Shown: positions 51,183 through 62,499, counted from the first letter of the stretch. The stretch is 64,000 bases of DNA from Ochrobactrum vermis (GCF_002975205.1 NZ_PCOC01000002.1:186001-250000); one strand, 5' to 3'. Made by a program: numbers and translations. Notes: generated by a model not told the origin, from the sequence alone.

Positions 51183-51475
51183 CAAACCGATGATCCATAT
51201 CAACCTCACAGAAACCTAGTGCCCAGCCTGAACTGGTTTGAGTTTGTTTAAGACGGTTAACTTCAGTTACTAGCGATAGTCGGTGTGCTTGTCATGTTGC
51301 ATGACGGCGGCCCGACCTGTTGCTGAAACATGAAATAAGCGAATTGCTGGCTCCAGCGATAGGCATCGTAAATACACAACTGGTACTGGCGCGCAGGTGT
51401 TCCTCCTGATGGTTGTTGCCTTTGGTATCTAAGGTGCCGAAATTTTACGAACGTCATTTCTGAAAGGTCCTAAAC
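51183..51475. other. No firmly supported gene
   Basis: A 293-base region. A minus frame (51263-51457, MTFVKFRHLRYQRQQ...) of 64 codons includes a plausible stretch (YQLCIYDAYRWSQQFAYFMF) but has no ribosome site and no family likeness. Confidence 0.3.
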
Positions 51476-52084
51476 ATGAATAGCGCGGACGGAATTAGCG
51501 CATCGGTGTATACACGATGGCATCAATTGGCGGTGCCTATTGCCTTTGCGCTGAGTGCGGGAAGTTTTCTGTGTGTGATTTTCAATCGTGGTTCGCTGGT
51601 AATGGCGGGAGTAGTTGCTCTGCTGGGCCTCTTGGTACCATTGCTTATAACCTTCAAAGTCTTTCCAACCCGCAATCTGATTAAGGTCACATCCGATGGT
51701 TTGGAGTTTTCACGCCGTGCACCAATTGCATTTTCTGACTTGACGAGTTGGGGTGATGACAATCTTCTCAAGCTGGTTCGCTCTGGTTATCCAACGCTGC
51801 TCGTAAGTCCGTTGGATTTGCCTAACCGGAAACGACTGTTCAGCGAATTTCGAAATGCGCTCGAAGAATGGCAAAAGAAGCAACAGCAGACCAAGAAACA
51901 AGTACACCGAACTCATTTCTACGGATCGACGGGTGCCCGCGTTATAGGTGCACTGATTGCTGTCTTGGGTGCTGTCGCGGCCATAATGGCAGTGAATCTG
52001 CGTGAACCTTCAATTGCACTCACCATCGTCGCTGTTTCGGGGGCGTTGTTCGGGTTAACGATGTTGTTTGGTAAGCGGGTATGA
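51476..52084 (+). CDS. Membrane protein with PH-like domain
   Basis: A 202-residue protein: two N-terminal membrane helices (LAVPIAFALSAGSFLCVIFN and LVMAGVVALLGLLVPLLITF), then a cytosolic strand-rich segment (NLIKVTSDGLEFSRRAPIAF, SDLTSWGDDNLLKLV) resembling bacterial PH-like domains, a Lys/Gln-rich helix (LEEWQKKQQQTKKQ) and two more helices. AAGG lies 8 bases before the ATG. The helix-helix-PH layout recalls the interrupted gene at 44746-45288, at the other edge of this cluster. Function unknown. Confidence 0.62.
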   Translation: MNSADGISASVYTRWHQLAVPIAFALSAGSFLCVIFNRGSLVMAGVVALLGLLVPLLITFKVFPTRNLIKVTSDGLEFSRRAPIAFSDLTSWGDDNLLKLVRSGYPTLLVSPLDLPNRKRLFSEFRNALEEWQKKQQQTKKQVHRTHFYGSTGARVIGALIAVLGAVAAIMAVNLREPSIALTIVAVSGALFGLTMLFGKRV

Positions 52085-52321
52085 AGCTCTTGGTGAAATA
52101 ACTTCCGGATCGGGGCTTCATATAACCTGCCTGTTTACACATCGCTTTTGCCCAGCAGCGGCAGTTCCCCTAGTCGTCCGAGGCTTTCTTTGTCTCAAAG
52201 GGGATTGGAAGTGGCCAAGTAGTAATGCGAGAAGGGGAGAGCTGGCTCGGGAAATTTGAACAGGGGGGATAAGTGGAATTTCTGCCTGACTTCGGCTTAG
52301 ATGCCGTGAACAGGAGATACC

Positions 52322-52633
52322 ATGACGAGACGACCGCGCCGGAACCATAGCCCGGCTTTCAAGGCAAAAGTGGCGCTCGCCGCCATTCGAGGCGAGCAGA
52401 CGCTGGTGGAACTGTCCCAACAGTTTGACGTGCACGCCAACCAGATCAAGCAATGGAAAGACCAGCTCCTTGAGGGGGCGACAGGCGTTTTCGGCGATGA
52501 AGCGAAGGCGGAACCGACGGGTCCAACCGTCGATGTCAAAACGCTGCACGCCAAGATCGGGGAGCTGACGCTGGAGAATGATTTTTTAGCCGGAGCGCTC
52601 GGCAAGGCGGGATTGCTGAGCGGAAAGAAATGA
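52322..52633 (+). CDS. IS3-family transposase orfA
   Basis: A 103-residue DNA-binding subunit: MTRRPRRNHSPAFKAKVALA, HTH in TLVELSQQFDVHANQIKQWK (about 26-46), and a short coiled coil (LHAKIGELTLENDFLAGALG). It overlaps orfB by ATGA at 52630, the usual arrangement for -1 frameshift fusion. Confidence 0.92.
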   Translation: MTRRPRRNHSPAFKAKVALAAIRGEQTLVELSQQFDVHANQIKQWKDQLLEGATGVFGDEAKAEPTGPTVDVKTLHAKIGELTLENDFLAGALGKAGLLSGKK

Positions 52634-53460
52634 TCGACCGCGAGCACAAGCTGTCCGTCGTGCGTCAGGCGAAGCTTCTCGGCTTCAGCCGTGGCAGTGT
52701 CTATTATTCGCCGCGTCCGGTGTCTGACGGCGATCTGGCTCTGATGCGCCGGATCGACGAGTTGCATCTCGAATACCCGTTTGCCGGAAGCCGGATGTTG
52801 CAAGGGCTCTTGAGGGGAGAAGGGTTACAAACCGGTCGACTGCACGTCGCCACGCTGATGAAGAAGATGGGCATCGAGGCGATCTACCGTCGCCCGAACA
52901 CGTCGAAACCGGCACCTGGGCACAAAATCTATCCCTACCTCCTGCGCAAGCTGGCGGTTACCAGACCCAATCAGGTTTGGGCGATGGACCTGACCTATGT
53001 TCCGATGGCTCGCGGATTTGTCTATCTCTGCGCCGTTGTGGACTGGTTCAGCCGGAAGGTTCTGTCGTGGCGACTGTCGATCACGATGGAGGCAGCCTTC
53101 TGCATCGAAGCAGTCGAGGAAGCGCTGGCCCGTTATGGCAGACCCGACATATTCAATACCGATCAGGGCTCGCAGTTCACCTCGATGGACTTCACGACGG
53201 TGCTGAAGAAGGCGGAAATCGCCATCTCGATGGATGGCAAGGGTGCGTGGCGGGACAACGTCTTCGTCGAGCGGCTCTGGCGTTCGATCAAATACGAGGA
53301 AGTCTACCTCCACGCCTATAAAACAGTGTCCGAGGCCCGCGCTGGCATCGGCCGCTATCTGACCTTTTACAATAGCCGACGCCCACATTCATCCCTTGAC
53401 CGGCAGACACCGGATCAGGCCTACTTCAACGCGCTGGCACCAATGATGGTGGCGGCATAA
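52630..53460 (+). CDS. IS3-family transposase orfB (DDE integrase)
   Basis: A 276-residue integrase-core protein with N-terminal HTH_21-like part (LDELHLEYPFAGSRMLQGLL in slightly varied form). The triad is visible: Asp in VWAMDLTYVPM, Asp in IFNTDQGSQFTS, Glu in NVFVERLWRSIKYEEVYL. It ends SSLDRQTPDQAYF plus a short tail. Intact, so possibly active. Confidence 0.93.
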   Translation: MIDREHKLSVVRQAKLLGFSRGSVYYSPRPVSDGDLALMRRIDELHLEYPFAGSRMLQGLLRGEGLQTGRLHVATLMKKMGIEAIYRRPNTSKPAPGHKIYPYLLRKLAVTRPNQVWAMDLTYVPMARGFVYLCAVVDWFSRKVLSWRLSITMEAAFCIEAVEEALARYGRPDIFNTDQGSQFTSMDFTTVLKKAEIAISMDGKGAWRDNVFVERLWRSIKYEEVYLHAYKTVSEARAGIGRYLTFYNSRRPHSSLDRQTPDQAYFNALAPMMVAA

Positions 53461-53516
53461 TCGAGGCGGAAATCCACTTAGCGAAACGCCCGAAACTGTT
53501 CAGACAAACCGAGCCA

Positions 53517-53914
53517 CCTCTGGGCGACTGATCTCACGACTGTTTTGCGCTTTCAATTCAGTCATTGGAGCAACGTTCACACGTTCCCGAAACAGTCTCT
53601 CCTTTTAGGTAACTAGACAGTCTTACTTGAGCGAAGCGATTGAATAACTAGACAGATTCCGAAATAACTCAAGCAGCTGCAATTTAAGCTTTGCAAATTG
53701 CAGATATTGATCCTTATGCCAATGAAATTGCTTGCCACGATGAGAATTGGGAGAGCAAACTTTGCGTACTCGGCGGCACACTGCTACAGAGGGGCTTATT
53801 AGTCTCCCGGATCTGCAGAAGGTAAAGGCAAGATACTGGGGACGAGAAAAGCCGCCGACTGTCTTGCAGCCGACGGCATCATCTCTAAAACCCAACGAGG
53901 GGTTTCAACATCGA
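53517..53914. other. No supported gene
   Basis: A 398-base region between the IS3 element and ridA. The sequence CTAGACAG occurs twice (53616-53623 and 53648-53655). Frames on either strand are short and unrelated to known families. The GC-rich GCCGCCGAC...GCCGACGGC near 53850-53876 could form an imperfect hairpin at the end of the ridA operon. Confidence 0.35.
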
Positions 53915-54259
53915 CTACTTATATGCGGAAATCACGATTTCGATCAGGGTATCCCCACCTAAGTCGGCAACGCCCACGGTTGCACGGGTTGGCAGCAGCG
54001 AAGGATCGATCCATTCCTTCCAGACCTTATCCATTTCGGGCTTCTTGTTCAGGTCGGTAACGAAGATGGTGGCTGCCAGAAGCTTGGTCTTGTCCGTGCC
54101 TGCCTGCGCCAAATAGCTGTCGAGCTTGGCGAGGATTTCGCGGGTCTGGCCAGCCATATCCAGGCTTTCGTTATCACAGGTGGTTCCACCGACATAGACA
54201 ATACCGTTGTGTTCGACGACGCGATGCATGATCGGCGTCTGAATGAAACGCTCAGCCAT
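53915..54259 (-). CDS. RidA/YjgF-family protein
   Basis: A 114-residue Rid-superfamily protein. RidA-type members hydrolyse reactive enamine/imine intermediates to keto acids. Landmarks are VEHNGIVYVGGTTCDNES, QTREILAKLDSYLAQAGTDK, a TIFVTDLNKKPEMDKVW segment and C-terminal LPTRATVGVADLGGDTLIEI with the characteristic R-A-T-V. It is downstream of the dehydrogenase genes by 13 bases, so it probably clears the imine formed when they oxidise an amino acid. Confidence 0.92.
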   Translation of the reverse strand: MAERFIQTPIMHRVVEHNGIVYVGGTTCDNESLDMAGQTREILAKLDSYLAQAGTDKTKLLAATIFVTDLNKKPEMDKVWKEWIDPSLLPTRATVGVADLGGDTLIEIVISAYK

Positions 54260-54271
54260 AGTTTGATCCTT

Positions 54272-55765
54272 TCAGATGGTTGGGGGATTTTCCGGTTGCT
54301 CGCCGGTAACGGCGAAAACAGCATCGGGGGTTTGAGGTAAAGCTGCGATTTCGCAGAGCGGCACCGGTTTCACCGGGGCGCGCAGACGATAGAAGCCGAC
54401 GGTTTCCGGCGCGCGGTTTTGGACCTCGGCCAGGATTTCCGTGACAGTGGAACTGCACAAGCGTCCCTGACAAGGACCCATGCCGCAGCGGAACATGGTT
54501 TTAAGCTGGTTGGGCCCGGCAATATTGCAGGCTGCTGCGTCGCGGATTGCGCCTGCATTCACTTCTTCGCAACGGCAGACAATCGTGTCTCGATCCGCCG
54601 GTGCGCGAAACGGATGTGCAGGCATATAAAGCGCATTGATGAAGGCGCGGCCGCGTTCGAAGCGCCGGGCTTGCGCATGCAGCTTTGCGATTTTCGATTT
54701 CAACGAGGCGGCCAATTCCGGAAAGATATCCCGACAGGCCGCGAGCGCAGCAATGCGCCCGCTCTGTTCGGCAACCAATGCACCACCGATACCGCTGCCG
54801 TCACCGGCAATATAGATGGCTGCAACAGACGAACGGCCATTGCCGTCGAGTTGCGGTTGAAAACATTTTTGGCCGTCGTTCCAGACAAGCGCGCAGCCGG
54901 AAGCATTGGCGAGATTATTATTCGGGATCACACCCTGATGCAGGAATACGCTATCGACGGGAATCCTGTGCGTCTTGCCCTTTGCCGAAAAGCAGATCGT
55001 TTCTGCCTCGCCTTCTCCCTCAATGGCTATATCGGTGACACCGGAATAAACCGGTACTGACTTGCGCACCGTCAAAAGCAGGGACAGTCCCTTCAAGGCA
55101 TAGGGCGAGAAAAGGAACGAAAGCAGGCTCGGCGCAGCTTTCGCAAAATTTGCGCCGGGCGTCGTGTCGAGCAGTGCGGCAACCTTGCCGCCCGCCTGCA
55201 ACAGCTGCGCGGCGAACATATAGAGTAGCGGTCCGGTTCCTGCCAGAACCACGCGTCCGTTGGGTACAAGGCCGGAAGACTTGAGCGCAATCTGCGCGGC
55301 TCCGACAGTCATAACCCCCGGCAAGGTCCAACCTTTGACTGGCATCGGGCGCTCCATTGCACCCGTTGCGAAGATCACGCGACGTGCAGAAACAATCCCG
55401 CTCTTGCCACCCACCGATACGCGCAACTCGACGCTGTTGCTGTCGCCGTCCTCCTGCGGATCCACACTCCATACCAGAGCCTTTGGCACATAGGTCGTAG
55501 TGCTGGCGAAAAATGCATTCAATACGTCCTTACCCCGCCAGTAATCGGCACCGAGAAATGGCCTGCGGGTAGCCGTATTGTGTTCGATGCCGCGGTAAAT
55601 TTGCCCACCGGCGGCAGGGTTCTCGTCGAACAGAACTACGCTTGCGTCCGCGGCACTTGCCTCTGCGGCAGCCGACATGCCTGCTGGACCGGCGCCAATA
55701 ATGGCGAGATCGTAGAATGCGTCGAGCGCATGAATATCGGAAATTCTCTTGAGCATCGTCGTCAC
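54272..55765 (-). CDS. Amino-acid/opine dehydrogenase, NAD(P)-like FAD subunit (alpha)
   Basis: A 497-residue flavoprotein like HcnB, OoxA or NoxA, and the alpha subunit of D-hydroxyproline dehydrogenase. AIIGAGPAGMSAA (21-33) binds FAD; VLAGTGPLLYMFA (172-185) is the second Rossmann motif; AIYIAGDGSGIGG (316-328) follows. The C-terminal BFD-like domain has Cys397 and Cys399 (CRCEE) and Cys427, Cys432 and Cys437 (CGMGPCQGRLC) to hold a [2Fe-2S] cluster. Its ATG overlaps the upstream ferredoxin-like gene's stop by 4 bases. It transfers electrons from the catalytic subunit. Confidence 0.87.
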   Translation of the reverse strand: MTTMLKRISDIHALDAFYDLAIIGAGPAGMSAAAEASAADASVVLFDENPAAGGQIYRGIEHNTATRRPFLGADYWRGKDVLNAFFASTTTYVPKALVWSVDPQEDGDSNSVELRVSVGGKSGIVSARRVIFATGAMERPMPVKGWTLPGVMTVGAAQIALKSSGLVPNGRVVLAGTGPLLYMFAAQLLQAGGKVAALLDTTPGANFAKAAPSLLSFLFSPYALKGLSLLLTVRKSVPVYSGVTDIAIEGEGEAETICFSAKGKTHRIPVDSVFLHQGVIPNNNLANASGCALVWNDGQKCFQPQLDGNGRSSVAAIYIAGDGSGIGGALVAEQSGRIAALAACRDIFPELAASLKSKIAKLHAQARRFERGRAFINALYMPAHPFRAPADRDTIVCRCEEVNAGAIRDAAACNIAGPNQLKTMFRCGMGPCQGRLCSSTVTEILAEVQNRAPETVGFYRLRAPVKPVPLCEIAALPQTPDAVFAVTGEQPENPPTI

Positions 55766-56067
55766 GGCTCCACCCGACGTGCGCCGGACTGGGAAGAAAT
55801 CACCATTCCATGTGCCACTTGCGTCATGCAGGCTTGACGGTTCTGCACGCCATCAATGGTGACCAGACATTCAAAACAGATACCCATCAGGCAATAGGGC
55901 GCTCGCGGCTGATCACCAACGACGCTGTTTCTGAGCCGGCTTATACCCTCTCCAAGCAGCGCTGCGGCGACTGTTACATTGGCAGGCACCGTCAAGGTAC
56001 GCGCATCGAATGTGATCGTCACGGTTTCCCCCGGTGCTTGAGTTTTAAGGAACATTTTAGGAGACAT
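55762..56067 (-). CDS. (2Fe-2S)-binding subunit of amino-acid/opine dehydrogenase (gamma)
   Basis: A 101-residue ferredoxin-like protein (HcnA type). Cys59, Cys64, Cys67 and Cys80 (YCLMGICFECLV ... NRQAC) match the C-x4-C-x2-C-x12-C pattern. The start at 56067 has GGAGG 4 bases upstream and overlaps the upstream gene's end by 11 bases. It overlaps the downstream alpha-subunit gene by 4 bases. The tight order beta-gamma-alpha is that of three-subunit D-hydroxyproline/opine dehydrogenases. Confidence 0.88.
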   Translation of the reverse strand: MSPKMFLKTQAPGETVTITFDARTLTVPANVTVAAALLGEGISRLRNSVVGDQPRAPYCLMGICFECLVTIDGVQNRQACMTQVAHGMVISSQSGARRVEP

Positions 56068-57184
56068 GAAACCTCCGGCCGGAGAACGCATCGCCAGCGA
56101 GTTGTTTGGCATCGGCGGCTATTTCCTGCGCCACGATCAATGCGTGGTTGGCTGCAAGCGTGACGCCAGAATGGCACATGACCACGTACGCGCCCGGGTG
56201 ACTTGCGGATTGCTCGTAAATCGGTAGACCGTCCAGTGTTTTGACCCGAAATCCGGCCCAACTGCGAATGACGTTGATATCGGCCAGATGCGGGAACGTC
56301 CGCACTGCCCTATTGGCCAAAACTGCGCTGATATCCTGGTTGGTAGTGATCAGAGCCGTATGGCTTTCCTGACTGTCGCCGATCATGACGCCGCCTTCGT
56401 CCGCCTGCCGCAGCGTCGCTGCAGTATAGGGGAAGAACGGTGCGCATTTCTCCGTTACAAGGATTTGACCTTTGCTGCGCACGACCGGCGCATCAAGGCC
56501 GACAGTTTTGGCGAGCTCTGCATTCCCGTTGCCTGCGGCCAGAATGATGCGCTCGGCGAAGACTTCGCCCCACGCACCGCTTAGGAGAAAGCCGCCATCG
56601 TGCGGGGTGATGGACGAGACTTCACGATGCGGTTCGTAAGAAGCGCCGAGTTTCATCATGCCCGTATGCAACGCACGAAACAGACGTAGCGAATTGACGT
56701 CGCCATCCGTCGGCGAATAGATCGAGCCGATCACGCCCCTGCCGATAGATGGAACCATTTTAGCTGTTTCGTGATGGTCGAGCACGACATGTTCGGGAGC
56801 GTCATTGCCAAGCTCCTGTGCCACCGTCTCGACGTCTTCGGAAAACATTTTTAGTTCACGCTCGTTGAGGCAGAAGGTAAAGGCACCCGTCTGTTTCAAC
56901 GCCACATCAATGGCGGTGACATCCCGCAACTCATCTGAAAAAGCGGGCCACAGGCGTGCAGATTGCATCGTCCAACGTGCATAGTGTGGCGCGCCTACAC
57001 CCTTGCCCTGCACCCAGATAAGAGCGAAATTGGCACGAGATGCTCGCAAAGATAGGTCTTCTCCATCGAGAAGCATCGGACGCAAACCGGATCGGGCGAG
57101 ACCCCAAGCGATAGATGAGCCCACCAGTCCCGCTCCGATAATGACTACGTTCTGATCGGGTAATCTACGCATTCGTAAATTCAA
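56057..57184 (-). CDS. FAD-dependent amino-acid/opine dehydrogenase, catalytic subunit (beta)
   Basis: A 375-residue DAO-family protein (HcnC/OoxB/DadA-like). NVVIIGAGLVGSSIAWGLAR (13-32) binds FAD; WVQGKGVGAPHYARW and the C-terminal NVIRSWAGFRVKTLDGLPIY with HSGVTLAANHALIVAQEIA are typical of the catalytic subunit that oxidises a secondary or D-amino acid. ATG at 57184. It is the first enzyme gene in the minus operon, downstream of the ABC transporter. D-hydroxyproline, an opine or a related imino acid is the expected substrate; the sequence does not decide. Confidence 0.86.
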   Translation of the reverse strand: MNLRMRRLPDQNVVIIGAGLVGSSIAWGLARSGLRPMLLDGEDLSLRASRANFALIWVQGKGVGAPHYARWTMQSARLWPAFSDELRDVTAIDVALKQTGAFTFCLNERELKMFSEDVETVAQELGNDAPEHVVLDHHETAKMVPSIGRGVIGSIYSPTDGDVNSLRLFRALHTGMMKLGASYEPHREVSSITPHDGGFLLSGAWGEVFAERIILAAGNGNAELAKTVGLDAPVVRSKGQILVTEKCAPFFPYTAATLRQADEGGVMIGDSQESHTALITTNQDISAVLANRAVRTFPHLADINVIRSWAGFRVKTLDGLPIYEQSASHPGAYVVMCHSGVTLAANHALIVAQEIAADAKQLAGDAFSGRRFHVS

Positions 57185-57239
57185 TCTATTGTCACAGCAT
57201 CGTTAGTGATGGGCCTGACACGCGCCAGGCCCGCCCGGC

Positions 57240-58880
<1,641 letters not shown>

Positions 58881-58884
<4 letters not shown>

Positions 58885-59606
58885 GAGTTTTCTCCGGCAG
58901 CATGCACGATGACGGGCTGACGTTGGGCCGCAGACAAGCGGTATTCCAGCAATTTGAAGATCCTGGTGACCGCGAAATTTAAGAGGAGATAAATCGCGCC
59001 TGCGCAGATGAAGACTTCGACAGGGCGATAGGTGGCGGAAATCAGCTTGGCCGCCAACCCCGTCACTTCCATCATGGTGATGGTCGATGCAAGCGCAGTG
59101 GACTTTACCATCAAGATGACTTCGTTCGAATAAGCGGGCAGCATCTGCCGCAAGGCCTGTGGAGCCAGAATTCGACGGACAAGGGTGAAACCGCTCATGC
59201 CATAAGCACGCGCGGCTTCAATCTGTCTGGTGGCAACTGACAAAACGCCACCACGAATGATTTCGGCGCTATAGGCAGCTGTATTGAGCGCTAGAGCCAA
59301 TACTGCGCACCAATACGGCTCGCGCAGAAATGGCCAGAGAAAGCTTTTGCGCAGTTCCGGAAACTGGCTGAGACCGTAATAAATGATGTAGAGTTGGACG
59401 AGCAACGGTGTACCGCGAAATACGAAGATGTAACCTCGTGCAATGAGGTCCACTATCAGGTTGCCCGACAGACGCATGGTGGCCAGGATCGTTGCCAGTA
59501 CGGCGCCACTGATAACGGACAACGCCATCAATTGAAGTGTCAGCGGAATACCGCCACAGAGCTGAACGAAACTGTCGAACATGAACGGGAGATCGAGAAA
59601 GCTCAT
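58881..59606 (-). CDS. Amino-acid/opine ABC transporter permease (OccM/HisM type)
   Basis: A 241-residue permease with [21 protein letters not shown] (the RGTPLLVQ motif, about 77-97), an EAA loop ([20 protein letters not shown]) and [26 protein letters not shown]. About five membrane helices. It overlaps both neighbours by 4 bases (ATGA). Confidence 0.92.
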
Positions 59607-60364
59607 ACCGCCCTCCGGATGCCGCGCATGGCACGCTTTTCGGCCGTCTTGAACAACAGGCCCGATGCAAATGTGATTACAAGATAAAGCAACGCGGCGG
59701 TCAGAAAGAATGTGAATGGCTTGCGTGTGGATCCGGCACCGATTTGCGCCTGCCGCATCAGTTCAACCAGTCCAACGACCGAAATTAGCGCGGATTCCTT
59801 CAATACGAGTTGCCAGACATTACCAATACCTGGAATGGCGAAGCGTGCCGCCTGCGGGATCATGATACGGCGAAACAGCAAATGGGGTGGCATGCCGTAG
59901 GCTTTGGCAGCCTCGATCTCGCCTCTGGGGAGCGCAAGTACCGCGCCTCGATAGACTTCGGCCTGATAAGCGCCCGAAACTACACCGATGGCCAGAGCAC
60001 CGATGATGAAAATAGGCGCACTGACGAAACCCTGCCCACCGAACAACGCTCCTATCTGGGTCAACACGGCACTGCTGCCAAAATAGAACAGATAAATGAC
60101 CAGAAGATCGGGAATGCCGCGTAGCACCGTCGAATAACCGTCGGCCACAATTCTGAGCATGCGCTGCGAGGAAAAGGAAGCGGCAGCGGCGACAATGCCG
60201 AACATCGCACCTGAGGCGAAGCCGCAGAAGGCTACCGCGAGCGTCATGCCTGTGGCCTTGAGCATATCCAAGCCCCAGCCATCTTCGGCAAAACCCATCA
60301 AATCCAGATATGCGCTTACCGCACTCAACTGCATTGTCCCCTTTTTTATGTCCGGCCCGTTCAT
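59603..60364 (-). CDS. Amino-acid/opine ABC transporter permease (OccQ/HisQ type)
   Basis: A 253-residue permease: YSTVLRGIPDLLVIYLFYFG (RGIPDLL motif, about 97-116), an EAA loop (EVYRGAVLALPRGEIEAAKA) and PQAARFAIPGIGNVWQLVLKESALIS. This HisQ signature pairs with the downstream HisM-type permease. The start could be the internal Met at residue 12 (MQLSAVSAYLD); GGGG stretches precede both. It is the first gene of the operon, divergent from the LysR gene. Confidence 0.9.
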   Translation of the reverse strand: MNGPDIKKGTMQLSAVSAYLDLMGFAEDGWGLDMLKATGMTLAVAFCGFASGAMFGIVAAAASFSSQRMLRIVADGYSTVLRGIPDLLVIYLFYFGSSAVLTQIGALFGGQGFVSAPIFIIGALAIGVVSGAYQAEVYRGAVLALPRGEIEAAKAYGMPPHLLFRRIMIPQAARFAIPGIGNVWQLVLKESALISVVGLVELMRQAQIGAGSTRKPFTFFLTAALLYLVITFASGLLFKTAEKRAMRGIRRAV

Positions 60365-60412
60365 GAGGCCGGTACGATTATGGAAGTGGTTTGACAGCGG
60401 GGCTCAATGCAG

Positions 60413-60428
60413 TCAAATTCGAAATTGA
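60413..60428. promoter_or_regulatory. Candidate LysR operator
   Basis: TCAAATTCGAAATTGA is almost perfectly symmetric (CAA-n-TTCGAA-n-TTG core). It lies in the 96-base divergent region, 33 bases before the LysR start at 60461 and 49 bases from the permease start at 60364. Confidence 0.5.
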
Positions 60429-60460
60429 GCCGAGAGCATAACTAAATATTATGGTGAACA

Positions 60461-61348
60461 ATGAATTTGCGTCAGGTCGAAGCGTTCCGAACCGTCATGC
60501 TGACTGGGAAAATGACAGCTGCGGCGGAGTTGATGTCGATTACCCAACCAGCCGTGAGCCGCCTCATCCGCGATTTTGAAATCGACACGAAACTGAAACT
60601 CTTCAACCGACGCGGAAACCAGTTGATCCCCACACAAGCGGCCATGACGCTGTTGCAGGAAGTCGAGCGCGCCTATGTCGGGCTTAATCGTATCAAGGCG
60701 TTCGCCGAAGAGATCAGCCGCCAGAATGCCGGCATGCTGCGGATCGCCGCCATGCCCGCGCTTGCAAACGGGATCATGCCGCGCTTCCTCGCCCGCTTTC
60801 TCAAGGAGCGCCCCAACATCCATGCTTCTCTCAATGGCATTCCCTCGGCGCTGGTCGTCGAAGCCGTCGCATCGGGGCAGGCCGATCTTGGCTTTGCCGA
60901 TGGCCCGCTCGACAGACCCGGTTTTAATATCGAAACTCGTGAGATTCCAGCGGTCGTCGCCGTCCCGTTGGGACACCGGCTCGCAGAATACGCTGATGTT
61001 TCGCCGGATGATCTCGCCAATGAACGTATGATCACGCTCGAACCGGGGTCTCTTTTTGCCATGCGGGTGGAAGTTGCGCTCGCGCGTATTCCACGATCTG
61101 CCACTATTGAGACCCGTCTATCGCACACGGCGCTGACCCTCGTTGCCGAAGGCGTTGGCATAACAATCATTGACCCGTCTTCCGCAACGGATTTTCGCGG
61201 GCGCGGTGTAGCGATCCGGCCATTTACAAGCTTCGTCGACGCAGGGTTTCTGGTCATCCGCCGTAGTAACGGCCCGGACAACAGTCTGGCTCAACGTTTC
61301 ATTGACGAGTTCTGGAACTATCATGAGACGTTGCTGGCGCAGACATGA
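60461..61348 (+). CDS. LysR-family regulator (OccR/NocR-like)
   Basis: A 295-residue LysR regulator. [23 protein letters not shown] then [12 protein letters not shown] (about 8-40). The effector domain follows with [24 protein letters not shown] and [18 protein letters not shown]. Its sequence style matches regulators of opine and basic amino-acid catabolism. It is divergent from the ABC/dehydrogenase operon, so effector-dependent activation of that operon is the likely role. Confidence 0.9.
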   Translation: MNLRQVEAFRTVMLTGKMTAAAELMSITQPAVSRLIRDFEIDTKLKLFNRRGNQLIPTQAAMTLLQEVERAYVGLNRIKAFAEEISRQNAGMLRIAAMPALANGIMPRFLARFLKERPNIHASLNGIPSALVVEAVASGQADLGFADGPLDRPGFNIETREIPAVVAVPLGHRLAEYADVSPDDLANERMITLEPGSLFAMRVEVALARIPRSATIETRLSHTALTLVAEGVGITIIDPSSATDFRGRGVAIRPFTSFVDAGFLVIRRSNGPDNSLAQRFIDEFWNYHETLLAQT

Positions 61349-61515
61349 ACGTCGTATTTCAGCGGCATTAATGCGAACGCGAGCGGAAGAATTATCTGAT
61401 GTCAAAGTTAGGTAGGGTATTCGTGCTGCTTGAAGTTTACTGGCAGTAATCAGCCTTGGGTTGCGGAAGTCCTTATGATGCCACCGAGTTTTTTACGTTC
61501 TGCTTTTGCTAATGA

Positions 61516-62484
61516 TCAGGCTCGGAATCGCTGGCGATACTCTCCCGGTGACAATCCAACAATCCGAACGAAGATTTTGCTAAACGCGCCGGGGTCGGAA
61601 TACCCGACCTCCCACGCGATGCGTTCAATGGGGGAGTAGTTGAACTGCAGTAGTTCCTGGGCCTTGGCGACCCGAAGGCGTTGGGCATAGTCGGTCGCGG
61701 TCATGCCTGTGGCCTTCTGGAAGCGACGCAAGAAGGTGCGTTCCTCCAATCCTGCCTGTTCGGCCAGGATCGCAAGCCGTGCCTCTTTGCCTCCATTTGC
61801 CTGAAGAAAATGCTGTGCCTTGATGATTGCTACGTCACCATGAGTCAGCCGGGGTGAGAACCCGCTGTAATAGCGTTGCTCTCGTCCCGGTGGATCAATC
61901 AATAGCATACGTGCGGTCTGTGCCATCACCACTGGACCAAGAAAACGCTCAACCAGTTTCAGGCCGAGATCGGTCCACGCCATTAGTCCGCCCACCGAAA
62001 TGATATCGCTACCGTCGATAATCAGCCGATCTGTATCGAGCGCCACATCAGGGAAGCGATTGCGGAAGGCATCGGCAGAACCCCAGTGGGTTGTGATCGT
62101 TCGTCCGACGAGAAGCCCGGTTTCCGCCAGAAGGAACGCCCCAGTGCAGACGGAAGCCAGGACCGAACCCTGGTCATGACGTGCGCGCAGCCAGCGTGCA
62201 AGCGGTGCGGCAGTCTCAGCTGATATTGGTGTCTCCAACGAAGGTGGCAGGATCAGCACGTCGCAAGGGCCTATATCTTCACCGGTTGCATCGGGATCGC
62301 TGTCGAACACAACTACAGGCACTTCGTTGCCCTCAATCCGCAAATGCCGCACCAGCAAACGCGGGGTGGCGTGCTCGGCGTCATCGGCCGACCAGCCAGC
62401 AACCTTGAACAGATCGGTCAGCCCCAGCACCGCCGATATCTGCGCGCCAGGGTAAAGCAGAATTCCTATTCGTACAGGATTCAT
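61516..62484 (-). CDS. GlxA-family transcriptional regulator (DJ-1/PfpI plus AraC HTH)
   Basis: A 322-residue regulator. The N-terminal DJ-1/PfpI-like domain (VRIGILLYPGAQISAVLGL; VLILPPSLETPISAET; GSVLASVCTGAFLLAETGLL with Cys at the nucleophile-elbow position) is followed by an AraC HTH (LAEQAGLEERTFLRRFQKAT; SPIERIAWEVGYSDPGAFSK; GLSPGEYRQRF) in residues about 215-320. Such proteins sense small molecules and regulate adjacent genes. It is divergent from an isochorismatase-like hydrolase at 62588. Confidence 0.92.
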   Translation of the reverse strand: MNPVRIGILLYPGAQISAVLGLTDLFKVAGWSADDAEHATPRLLVRHLRIEGNEVPVVVFDSDPDATGEDIGPCDVLILPPSLETPISAETAAPLARWLRARHDQGSVLASVCTGAFLLAETGLLVGRTITTHWGSADAFRNRFPDVALDTDRLIIDGSDIISVGGLMAWTDLGLKLVERFLGPVVMAQTARMLLIDPPGREQRYYSGFSPRLTHGDVAIIKAQHFLQANGGKEARLAILAEQAGLEERTFLRRFQKATGMTATDYAQRLRVAKAQELLQFNYSPIERIAWEVGYSDPGAFSKIFVRIVGLSPGEYRQRFRA

Positions 62485-62499
62485 TGTCGATATTGCCCT

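Larger units (their letters stand above)
52243..53516 (+). mobile_element. IS3-family element
   Basis: The outer ends read TGGCTCGG at 52243 and, reversed, TGGCTCGG ending at 53516. Inner parts of the ends also match imperfectly (AAGTGGAATTTCTGCC versus AAGTGGATTTCCGCC). The 1274-bp element carries overlapping orfA and orfB. No clear 3-bp target duplication is visible. Confidence 0.85.
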
